Shown here in pieces: positions 33,053 to 41,022 of a DNA stretch of 64,000 nt (position 1 is its first letter; every line of letters begins with the position of its first letter). Source of the stretch: Cyanobacteria bacterium RI_101 (lineage in GTDB: Bacteria > Cyanobacteriota > Cyanobacteriia > Cyanobacteriales > Microcystaceae); contig WGLZ01000001.1 in the NCBI GenBank assembly GCA_016471375.1, positions 22,897 to 86,896 of the forward strand, read 5' to 3'. The notes beneath the pieces are model-generated. The model had not been told where the DNA came from and made no database searches. It saw only the letters and a program-made list of their open reading frames with translations. The position numbers were made by a program, and so were the translations under genes.

Positions 33053-34330
33053 ATGACTCACCCTATGCAATGGCTCAACGCCCTTTCGACCCGGGCCTCC
33101 CTGGAAGGGGCCCTTGACGAGGTTGTCGCCCAACTGCAACCCCAACTGACGGGAGCGCCGGATTTGGGGATTGTCTTCCTCTCCTCGGCCTTCGCCAGCG
33201 AGGCGTCCCGTCTTGTGCCCCTATTGCGGGAAAAATTATCCCTGCCGGTGGTCGTCGGTTGTTTAGGTCACGGCTTAATCGGCATGAAAGGCGCCGAAAA
33301 TCAGGAAATTGAACAGGGGCCGGCGCTGAGTTTAACCCTAGGGGTTTTACCGGGGGTTAATCTCAGACCTTTTTGGTTGCAGGAGCAGGATTTGCCGGAT
33401 TTAGACAGTCCGCCTCAGGCCTGGAGCGAGGTCGTGGGAGTTGATCCGCGAGAAAATCCCCACTTTATTCTTCTGGTTGACCCCATGATGGGAGGCCTTA
33501 ACGATCTGCTGGCGGGCTTGGATTTCGCCTACCCCGGCGCCGTTAAGGTGGGCGGTTTGGCCAGCGGCGGCGACGCTTATCACCTGCCCTTATTTTTCGC
33601 CTGTCCGGGGCAAGGGAATCGACCCAATCGGGGCCAGGGGGTCGCGGGCTTGGCCCTCAGCGGCGCCATCGCTTTGGAGAGTATTGTGGCTCAGGGCTGT
33701 CGCCCCATTGGTCGCCCCTTCCGGGTGACGGAGGGAGAGCGCAATATTATTCTTGAAATTGAAGCGCCGGACCCCGTTACCGAAGATTTAGTCACTTGCC
33801 CGCCCCTAGTCTCCCTGCGGGAGTTGGTGCAAACCTTGAGCGAAAAAGACCGGGAGTTGGCCCAAAACGCCCTCTTTGTGGGGGTGGCCATGGATGAATT
33901 TAAACGGGCGCTCCAACCGGGGGATTTTTTAATCCGCAACCTGTTGGGCGTCGATCCCCGTCAGGGCGCTCTAGCGATCGGCGACCGGGTTCGGGTGGGC
34001 CAGCGCCTCCAGTTCCATCTTCGGGACGCGCGAACTTCGGCGGAGGATTTACAGTATTTACTAGAACGGTACGGGCAAAATCCACCCAGTCCGGGGGAAA
34101 TTAAAGGCGCTCTTATGTTTCCTTGCCTCGGTCGGGGCAGTAGTCTTTACCAACAGGCTAATTTTGACTCCAATCTCTTCCGGCGCTATTTCCCGCAAAC
34201 GCCCCTGGGGGGATTCTTTTGTAACGGAGAAATTGGCCCCGTGGGCGGGCAAACTTTTCTCCACGGCTATACGTCTGTGTTTGGGTTAATTAAGGCGTTA
34301 CCCCTGGGCGAGGATCGCAATGCTCCATAA
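33053..34330 (+). CDS. FIST domain signal transduction protein
   Basis: 425 residues with the FIST N-terminal domain (LGIVFLSSAFASEASRLVPLLREKL, VVVGCLGHGLIG, then a GGLASGGDAYHLPLFF block) and the FIST C-terminal domain (LLGVDPRQGALAIGDRV, GALMFPCLGRGSSLY, GGFFCNGEIGPVGGQTFLHGYTSVF). FIST domains bind small ligands, perhaps amino acids, in signalling. Here the domain stands alone without a kinase or GGDEF partner. The last 11 bases overlap the AI-2E transporter start, so the two are translationally coupled. Confidence 0.88.
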   Translation: MTHPMQWLNALSTRASLEGALDEVVAQLQPQLTGAPDLGIVFLSSAFASEASRLVPLLREKLSLPVVVGCLGHGLIGMKGAENQEIEQGPALSLTLGVLPGVNLRPFWLQEQDLPDLDSPPQAWSEVVGVDPRENPHFILLVDPMMGGLNDLLAGLDFAYPGAVKVGGLASGGDAYHLPLFFACPGQGNRPNRGQGVAGLALSGAIALESIVAQGCRPIGRPFRVTEGERNIILEIEAPDPVTEDLVTCPPLVSLRELVQTLSEKDRELAQNALFVGVAMDEFKRALQPGDFLIRNLLGVDPRQGALAIGDRVRVGQRLQFHLRDARTSAEDLQYLLERYGQNPPSPGEIKGALMFPCLGRGSSLYQQANFDSNLFRRYFPQTPLGGFFCNGEIGPVGGQTFLHGYTSVFGLIKALPLGEDRNAP

Positions 34331-35396
34331 TCTTTTGAAGGATTCCCCTCCTTGGTTAAAATTTCTCGTCGTTTTTCCCTTGCTGTTTCTCAACGGCGCT
34401 TTGTTATTTTTACTGATGGGCTGGATCAAGCCCCTCGTTAATTATTTGGTCATCGCCACCCTCGTCGCTTTTTTACTAGAGTTGACGGTTGAAACCCTGG
34501 AAAGTAAAGGCATTTCTAAACAATTTGTCATTGGCATTGTGGCCAGCGTTGGACTTATTCTCATTTTATTTACCGGGTTAACCCTATTGCCCCTGATGGT
34601 GAGCCAACTGGGAACCCTGGTGACGGAACTGCCGGAATGGCTCAAATCCTCCCGGACGAGTTTAGAAAGTTTTAGCCAATCGCCCTTGGCGCTACGTCTA
34701 GAGGCGGCGGGGATCAATCCCCAGGAGTTAGTGAATAAGTTGGTTGAAGCGGCCAACAGTTCCCTGGATTTGGTGGGCGCTAATTTATTGGGATTATTGA
34801 AAGGAACCCTGAACGGCGTTTTAAACACCTTCATTATTACGATTTTGACCATTTTCCTGCTGATAGGCGGAGACCAGTTCTGGCGGGGAATTTTTAGCTG
34901 GTTTCCCCGACCCTGGGATCAAAAAATTCCCGACTACGCCACCCAAATTTTCAAAGATTTCTTTATTAGTCGGCTCATTCTCGCCGCCATTTCCAGCGTC
35001 GCCCGTTTAATTGTCTTTCTCCTTTTGGGCATTCCCTACGGCGTTCTCTTCGCTTTTGGCATTGGCATCGCCAGTTTAGTGCCCTTCGCCGCCGGCATTA
35101 TCACCTTGGCCGCCACCTTGGCGCTCTGCCTGAAGAGCGTTAAGCTCGGCGTCTGGTTTTTCCTCAGCGCCACAGTCATCGACCAGGTGGTGGATAGCGG
35201 TCTGGGGCCGAAGTTAATGTCCGATAAAATTGGGCTAAATCCGATTTGGATTATTATCTCTATCTTTATCGGCGCCGAATTGGCGGGGGTTTTGGGGGTG
35301 ATTTTGGCGGTGCCGGTGGCTAGTTTGCTCAAACGAATCGCCGACGATATTCGCCATTCTCCTAGGGAAAAAGCCGCGCCCTTAGAATCGACTTAA
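34320..35396 (+). CDS. AI-2E family transporter (UPF0118)
   Basis: 358 residues with about seven or eight membrane helices (residues ~12-35, 36-55, 65-90, 160-185, 225-245, 247-270, 310-335) and a hydrophilic loop between helices 3 and 4. Characteristic end blocks are IDQVVDSGLGPKLMSDKIGLNPIWIIISIFIGAELAG and LGVILAVPVASLLK. Members export or import varied solutes (AI-2, Na+); the substrate here is unknown. It overlaps the FIST gene by 11 bases and is followed after 5 bases by the FGGY kinase, so one operon is likely. Confidence 0.9.
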   Translation: MLHNLLKDSPPWLKFLVVFPLLFLNGALLFLLMGWIKPLVNYLVIATLVAFLLELTVETLESKGISKQFVIGIVASVGLILILFTGLTLLPLMVSQLGTLVTELPEWLKSSRTSLESFSQSPLALRLEAAGINPQELVNKLVEAANSSLDLVGANLLGLLKGTLNGVLNTFIITILTIFLLIGGDQFWRGIFSWFPRPWDQKIPDYATQIFKDFFISRLILAAISSVARLIVFLLLGIPYGVLFAFGIGIASLVPFAAGIITLAATLALCLKSVKLGVWFFLSATVIDQVVDSGLGPKLMSDKIGLNPIWIIISIFIGAELAGVLGVILAVPVASLLKRIADDIRHSPREKAAPLEST

Positions 35397-35401
35397 CCCT
35401 G

Positions 35402-36658
35402 ATGAGCTATTTGGGCGTTGACTTTGGCACCTCCGGCGCTCGGGCGATTTTGATCGACCCGGACGGCGCCGTTCTTTGGGAACAGTCCCGACCTTTTCCG
35501 CCTTCAGCGCCGCAAGATTGGCCCCAGATGTGGCGGGAAACCCTGTTGGCGCTTTTAACCGCTCTGCCCCCAGCCCTTAAACCCGGACTGCAAAAAATTT
35601 GTCTGAACGGCACTTCCGCCACGGTGTTACTGGCGGACGCTCGGGGAGCGTTACTGACGGAGCCGCTGTTATACAACGACGGTCGGGGTCGGAGCGTTTT
35701 GCCGCGACTAGCAAGCCTAGCGCCGGCGGGGCATCTCGTTCACAGCGCCGCTTCCAGTCTGGCTAAACTGCTCTGGTGGTCGGAACAGAGTTATTTTCCC
35801 CAAGCCCAGTATTTCTTCCATCAGGCGGACTGGTTAGGATTCCTGCTCCACGGAGAACCGGGAATTAGCGATTACCACAACGCCCTCAAGTTGGGTTACG
35901 ACGTTGTTAATCTGCGTTATCCCCCCTGGTTAGAAGACTCTTTTTTGCGCCCTCTCCTGCCGAAGGTTTTGACCCCCGGCGCCGTTATCGGCCCCCTAAA
36001 ACCAGATTTAGCTCAAACCTTGGGACTCTCCCCGGCTTGTTTAATCGGCGCCGGCACCACCGACAGTATCGCCGCCTTTTTGGCCAGCGGCGCCTCGGAA
36101 CCCGGCGAGGCCGTCACCTCCCTGGGATCTACCCTGGCGCTGAAACTCTTAAGCCGGCGTCCAGTGGAAGACTTAGCCAGCGGGGTTTATAGCCATCGTT
36201 TAGGCGACCTTTGGTTAGCGGGGGGCGCCTCTAACTGCGGCGGCGCCGTTCTGCGGCAATTTTTTAGCGACGAGCAGTTAAGGGAACTCAGCGCCGACAT
36301 TGACCCCACTCGCCCCTGTCCCTACGATTATTACCCCCTGCCCCAAACCGGAGAGCGGTTTCCCGTCAATGATCCCCAGAAAGCGCCGCGGTTGACGCCC
36401 CGGCCGGAGAACCCCGCCGATTTCCTCTGGGGTCTGTTGGTCGGTCTGAGCCGGGTTGAGGCCCAGGGTTATCAAAAATTACAATCCCTCGGCGCTTCTC
36501 CCTTGGTTAGGGTCTACAGCGCCGGGGGCGGCGCCCAAAATTCGGTCTGGCGGCGGTTACGGGAGCAAACTCTGGGGGTTCCGGTTTTGCTTTCTCCCCA
36601 AGCTCAAGGGGCCTACGGCTCGGCGCTCTTGGCGCGGTCAGGGGGACGGTACAATTAA
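35402..36658 (+). CDS. FGGY-family carbohydrate kinase
   Basis: 418 residues. The N-terminal ATPase-fold motif is YLGVDFGTSGARAILID, the Asp-bearing sugar region is LLYNDGRGRSVLP, and GAGTTDSIAAFLASG with TSLGSTLALKLL form the C-terminal phosphate motif. It resembles the short cyanobacterial/plant kinases related to xylulokinase, some of which are reported to bind or phosphorylate D-ribulose. I would call it ribulose or xylulose kinase-like. It follows the AI-2E transporter by 5 bases. Confidence 0.85.
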   Translation: MSYLGVDFGTSGARAILIDPDGAVLWEQSRPFPPSAPQDWPQMWRETLLALLTALPPALKPGLQKICLNGTSATVLLADARGALLTEPLLYNDGRGRSVLPRLASLAPAGHLVHSAASSLAKLLWWSEQSYFPQAQYFFHQADWLGFLLHGEPGISDYHNALKLGYDVVNLRYPPWLEDSFLRPLLPKVLTPGAVIGPLKPDLAQTLGLSPACLIGAGTTDSIAAFLASGASEPGEAVTSLGSTLALKLLSRRPVEDLASGVYSHRLGDLWLAGGASNCGGAVLRQFFSDEQLRELSADIDPTRPCPYDYYPLPQTGERFPVNDPQKAPRLTPRPENPADFLWGLLVGLSRVEAQGYQKLQSLGASPLVRVYSAGGGAQNSVWRRLREQTLGVPVLLSPQAQGAYGSALLARSGGRYN

Positions 36659-36702
36659 TTCTATTCCTGTCAATTAACTTTTTTTAAAATTTATTTAAAA
36701 TC

Positions 36703-38322
36703 ATGATCCGAACGTTACCCTCTCTCCAGGCAAAGCCCAACGCCTTCTTCGGTTTTGGGAAAAAGCCGTCCTTCCCTTGGTCCGTCATTTTCATTTTTGC
36801 GCTTTCTGGATTCAGTTTAATCGGTAACGCCTATTACCGTATAGACTCTCTTCAACATCAAGCCCACAATTTTTATCATTCTTATTTACTAAAGATTGGC
36901 TTAACCGATAATTTTTTCATCTTTTATTTTTTTGGCTTGGAGGCTCTGGTTGCGCTCGGTTTTGCCATTACAGGTCTTCTGATTGTTTGGCAACGTTCCC
37001 GTTCCCGCGTCGCTTTTTTTATTGCCTCGGTTTTGGTGACTTATGGAGTGACGATTCCGCCCTCTATGCACTCCATTACCGTTAATTTACCCGAGTTGCC
37101 TTTGCCTTTGCGACTCATGCGGGGAGTGGGTCTTGGGCTGTTCATGATTTTATTTTACGTTTTTCCTAACGGGCGCTTTACCCCGCCTTGGAGCCTAGGA
37201 TTAGCGGTTGCTATTGGCGTCTGGTCGTTAACTTGGCCCTTCTACGAGCCGTTAAATCCCTATCATTGGCCCGAACCCTGGCCCTTCGTCATTTTAGGCG
37301 TTATTTTTGGAACTGGTATTATCGCTCAACTTTACCGGTATTTTCAAATTTCTCGTCCCGAAGAGCGTCAGCAAGCTAAGTGGGCCGTATTTGGGCTAAC
37401 CCTATCGGTCATCGGAGATTTTCTTACCCATCTGCCCTGGGCGTTGTGGCGTTTAGAAGAAGGCCCCGATTGGTTTCCGCTTTTGGTTCATCATCCTTTC
37501 TTTATCGCCACTCAATTGCTCATTCCTCTTTCTATTGGGGTTTCCATTCTTAAGTTTGGTTTATGGGAAATTGACTTTATCATTGATCGAACCTTAGTTT
37601 ATACTCTAATTTCCACTTTTTTAGCAGTAGTTTGGGCTGTTTTAGTCAAAGTATTAGAAGTAACCTTTATCCACTTTATCGGTCGAGGCGCTTTACCCCT
37701 GGCCACCGGCGCCGCGGTTTTGGTTGCTTTTCTCGCTTTTAAACCCACTTATAATCGTCTGGAGGCTTGGTCTCATCGGTTTAATCCTCAACGCATCGAT
37801 TTTACCCGCGAGTTTATAGAATTTCTCCCTAATATTAGTAACGTCATTGCTTTAGAGGACTTAACTCAGGTTTTAGCTCAAAGAACCGTTGCCTTGTCCA
37901 AAACAGAATACGGGGGCGTTTTCTTGAAAAACAACCGGGATTGGGTTTTAAAAAGCGTAGAAAAGATTAGCCTCCAGGCGAGTCAAAATTATTCAATAGC
38001 GCCGGAGTATCTGGCCCAACTAGAAAAGGGAGTAGCGCTCCAACCCGCGGAGGGAAATTTATTTTCTCTGTTGATCCCCTTAGCGCTACCTAGGGAAAAA
38101 CAGGTGGAATTGGTGGGAATTTTAGGGTTAGGCCCTCGGGAAAACGGACGGGGTTACTCCAGCGACGATCGCCACGCTTTACAAATTTTGGGACGGCAGG
38201 CTGGCGTCGCCCTCTACATCGCTCAATTAAACGAACAGCGCCGGGACGATCAGCGGGAGCAAATCGCCGCGCTGCAAGCGCAACTCCGTCAATTGCGGTC
38301 AGAGCTAAAATCGAACAGTTAA
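36703..38322 (+). CDS. Multi-span membrane protein with GAF-like C-terminal domain, no kinase
   Basis: 539 residues. About nine or ten transmembrane helices fill residues ~25-355, resembling the N-terminal sensor of some multi-span histidine kinases. A GAF-like domain follows (residues ~375-505: GGVFLKNN, LIPLALPREKQVELVGILGLGPREN, FSSDDRHALQILGRQAGVALYIAQL) and then a short coiled coil ending RQLRSELKSNS. The HisKA and ATPase domains expected next are absent, so it would signal through a partner or be a non-kinase receptor. It is AT-rich relative to neighbours. It converges on devC. Confidence 0.75.
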   Translation: MIRTLPSLQAKPNAFFGFGKKPSFPWSVIFIFALSGFSLIGNAYYRIDSLQHQAHNFYHSYLLKIGLTDNFFIFYFFGLEALVALGFAITGLLIVWQRSRSRVAFFIASVLVTYGVTIPPSMHSITVNLPELPLPLRLMRGVGLGLFMILFYVFPNGRFTPPWSLGLAVAIGVWSLTWPFYEPLNPYHWPEPWPFVILGVIFGTGIIAQLYRYFQISRPEERQQAKWAVFGLTLSVIGDFLTHLPWALWRLEEGPDWFPLLVHHPFFIATQLLIPLSIGVSILKFGLWEIDFIIDRTLVYTLISTFLAVVWAVLVKVLEVTFIHFIGRGALPLATGAAVLVAFLAFKPTYNRLEAWSHRFNPQRIDFTREFIEFLPNISNVIALEDLTQVLAQRTVALSKTEYGGVFLKNNRDWVLKSVEKISLQASQNYSIAPEYLAQLEKGVALQPAEGNLFSLLIPLALPREKQVELVGILGLGPRENGRGYSSDDRHALQILGRQAGVALYIAQLNEQRRDDQREQIAALQAQLRQLRSELKSNS

Positions 38323-38328
38323 GCGGCG

Positions 38329-39480
38329 CTAGAAAATATCCGCCGGGTCGGCGGCCCGCAGTTTGCCCACGGCGATAGCGCCGGAAATGGAGCACATGGC
38401 CACGGTTAAGACCAACACCGTCACAGCCCGACTTACGGTCATGATCAGGGGCAGCCCCGTGGCTTTGGCGGTCTGGGCGTAGAGGAGAAAGCCGAGGCCC
38501 AGACTGGGAATAAAACCGACGATGGCCAGTAAAATAGCCTCCTGAAAGACCACGCCCAGCAAATAGCTATCGCCATAGCCCATAGCCTTGAGGGTGGCGT
38601 ATTCCGGCAAATGGTCGGAGACGTCGGTGTAGAGGATTTGGTAAACAATCACCGTTCCCACCACAAATCCCATCACTGTCCCTAGACCAAAAATAAAGCC
38701 AATGGTGGTGCGGGTTTCCCAATAGTAACGCTCGTAGGCGACGAGTTCTTTTTTGGTGAAGACTTGAACGTCTCCGGCGCTGAGTTCGGCCTTAATTTGA
38801 GCCAAGATTTTCTCCTGGTCGGCGCCGGGTTCTAGTTGAATCACCCCCACGTCGATTAAATTCTTGGCCCGGCCGTCAAAAAGACGGAAAAAATTCAGGT
38901 CGCTGGTGACCAAACTGCCGTCGGCGCCGAAGGAGGAGCCGAGGGTGAAGAGGCCCTTCACGGTAATGCGGCGATTCCCGACTTCCGTGGTAAAATGATC
39001 CCCCTCTAACAACGTTTCCTTGACGGGGCCAAATTCTTTGCGGGACTTCGCGTCAAAGAGAAAAACGTCGGGCTGTTTAATCAAGTCTAAATTTTCTTGC
39101 ACTCCGTCCAGGACGAGAATGTTATTCACCGGATTGAAACCCATGACAAAAATCTGACGGGTGCTCCGGTCGATGGGATTTTTCCAAATATTAATATCCA
39201 CGTAAAAGGGGTTAACGGTTTTCACCCCCTCAATGCCGAGGGTCTGGTACAAGCGCCGGGCGGAGAAGGGTTTGGGATTGACAAAGGTGTCGGTTTGACT
39301 GCCCACCAGAAAGATATCGCCATTTAAGCCCTTGGGCAAACGAACGGCGCTGTCCAGCAGGGCGTTTTTAAAACCCAACTGCATAAACATCAAAACATCG
39401 GCGAAGGCGATGCCCGCCAGCGCCACCAAGAGACGCATTTTTTCGTGGGTCAACTGACGCCAGGCGAGGGGAATTTTCAT
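38329..39480 (-). CDS. devC: ABC exporter permease DevC
   Basis: 383 residues with the FtsX-like MacB/DevC layout. One N-terminal helix (LLVALAGIAFADVLMFMQLGF) is followed by a ~210-residue periplasmic domain, and then three C-terminal helices (IGFIFGLGTVMGFVVGTVIVYQILY, EAILLAIVGFIPSLGLGFLL, VTVLVLTVAMCSISGAIAV). DevBCA in heterocyst-formers exports envelope glycolipid with TolC, but homologues are widespread. It follows devB by 5 bases. The ATPase gene devA, expected next, is absent here: a convergent unrelated gene begins 6 bases beyond. Confidence 0.9.
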   Translation of the reverse strand: MKIPLAWRQLTHEKMRLLVALAGIAFADVLMFMQLGFKNALLDSAVRLPKGLNGDIFLVGSQTDTFVNPKPFSARRLYQTLGIEGVKTVNPFYVDINIWKNPIDRSTRQIFVMGFNPVNNILVLDGVQENLDLIKQPDVFLFDAKSRKEFGPVKETLLEGDHFTTEVGNRRITVKGLFTLGSSFGADGSLVTSDLNFFRLFDGRAKNLIDVGVIQLEPGADQEKILAQIKAELSAGDVQVFTKKELVAYERYYWETRTTIGFIFGLGTVMGFVVGTVIVYQILYTDVSDHLPEYATLKAMGYGDSYLLGVVFQEAILLAIVGFIPSLGLGFLLYAQTAKATGLPLIMTVSRAVTVLVLTVAMCSISGAIAVGKLRAADPADIF

Positions 39481-39485
39481 GGGAG

Positions 39486-40799
39486 TTAGGGTTGGATCTG
39501 AACCAAAACGTTGGCGTTGCTGAGACGGGCCACTTCCCGGCTAGCCTCGGGGGAAAGGAGGATTTTTACCTCGATTACTCGGGCGTCGATATCGGCGGCG
39601 GGGTCGGAATCCAGGACGTCTTTTTTCCCGACTTTATAACCAATGACCCGCACTTCTCCTTCCAATTCGCCGGGGAAACTCTCGTTTTCGCTTTTGATCA
39701 GCGCCCGTTGACCGGGGCGGATTTTGGTAATGTCGTTTTCATAGACCTCCGCCACCACCATCATCTGATCCGTTCGGCCCAGATCGGCAAAGCCATCCGT
39801 ATCGCTCACCTTTTCCCCGGGTCGGGTGTAAATTTTCAAAATTTGCGCGTCCATCGGCGCTCGGATGACGGCGGTGTCCAGTTCGGCTTTGGCTTCCTGA
39901 AAACGGGCTAACGCTAGATTTAACTCCGCCTTGGCCTTTTCCACGTCCACCGGTCGAATTTCCTTAATTCGGGCTAAATTAGCCTGGGCTTCCCGAGCCT
40001 GAAGGACTTTACTGGTCGCGTCTCGCTCTAGCAGAGATTTTTGCTCCCGGATGCGCTCCTCTAGGGTGGCTTCCGTTTTCAGCAGTCGGGCCTGGGCCTC
40101 TTTCAGGCGCTGTTTGGCCGACACCACCGCCAAATTCCGTTGCTCCAAATCCGCTAGGGGAATGGCGCCTTCCTCCGCCAAAATACGATAGCGCCGGTAA
40201 TCCTGTTGGGCTTGGCGCTCCTCCGCCCCCAGGCGGTCAATGGTGGCTTTTTGCTCTAATTTTTCCCCTTCCAGTTGCTTGACTAAGTTATCCAGCGCCG
40301 CCTGATTCCGGCTCAACTCCTGAGGAAACTCGGCTTTATTGCGCTCCACCTCAAACGCCTGGGCTTGGATTTCCCCGGTTTTGGCGCCGGCGGCGACGAT
40401 ATCTAAATTGGCTTTAGCGACCTTGACCTCTTCCCTCGCGGTAATGACGGCGGCCATCTCCCGGTCGTAGTTGTCCAGAACCGCCACCACCTGACCCGTT
40501 TTAACCCGGTCGCCTTCCGAGACGAGAACTTTAACCACCTTGGCTCCCCCCATGGTGGGCGCCGGCGCCAGTTTAAAAATCTCCCCCGCCGGGGCGATCC
40601 GTCCTAGGGCGGAAACCGCTCGATTTTCCGGCGCCGGTTTAGTCTGGGGCGCGGTTTCCACGGTTTGGGAGGGAGTTCCCCGCAATCCGTAGATAATGAT
40701 TCCGGCGGTAGCGGCGCCGCCGACCACGAGAGCCAGAATAATCCAGCGAAGACTAGAGGCCGGGAGAGCGGCGCGGGACGGGTCGGCGGGTTTGCCCAT
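39486..40799 (-). CDS. devB: HlyD-family adaptor DevB
   Basis: 437 residues, a periplasmic membrane-fusion protein anchored by an N-terminal helix (WIILALVVGGAATAGIIIYGL). Domains in order: barrel-sandwich (RIAPAGEIFKLAPAP, VSEGDRVKTGQVVAVLDN), a long coiled-coil hairpin (residues ~115-300), the returning half (AVIRAPMDAQILKIYTRPGEKV) and a beta-barrel with AEVYENDITKIRPGQRA. It links DevC to an outer-membrane TolC channel. It is the first gene of a devBC unit and diverges from a large secreted protease gene, suggesting an export relationship that is unproven. Confidence 0.9.
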   Translation of the reverse strand: MGKPADPSRAALPASSLRWIILALVVGGAATAGIIIYGLRGTPSQTVETAPQTKPAPENRAVSALGRIAPAGEIFKLAPAPTMGGAKVVKVLVSEGDRVKTGQVVAVLDNYDREMAAVITAREEVKVAKANLDIVAAGAKTGEIQAQAFEVERNKAEFPQELSRNQAALDNLVKQLEGEKLEQKATIDRLGAEERQAQQDYRRYRILAEEGAIPLADLEQRNLAVVSAKQRLKEAQARLLKTEATLEERIREQKSLLERDATSKVLQAREAQANLARIKEIRPVDVEKAKAELNLALARFQEAKAELDTAVIRAPMDAQILKIYTRPGEKVSDTDGFADLGRTDQMMVVAEVYENDITKIRPGQRALIKSENESFPGELEGEVRVIGYKVGKKDVLDSDPAADIDARVIEVKILLSPEASREVARLSNANVLVQIQP

Positions 40800-41022
40800 A
40801 GGACAAGGGAAATTTTTAGGACTAGACGAATCTTAACATTTCGTTACAAATTCTGGAGATTGACGTCTCTGCCGGCGCCGGTTAGGGAAAGTTAACCTTT
40901 TTGGCCTTGGCTTCTCTCTGCAACCCGTGAATACCGCTATAAAATTTCTGAATGTTAAGCGTTCTCGGCCGGTCTCAGTCGTTTTGGCGGCTAGACTGGA
41001 GGAGAAAGTAGGAGCAAGAGCC

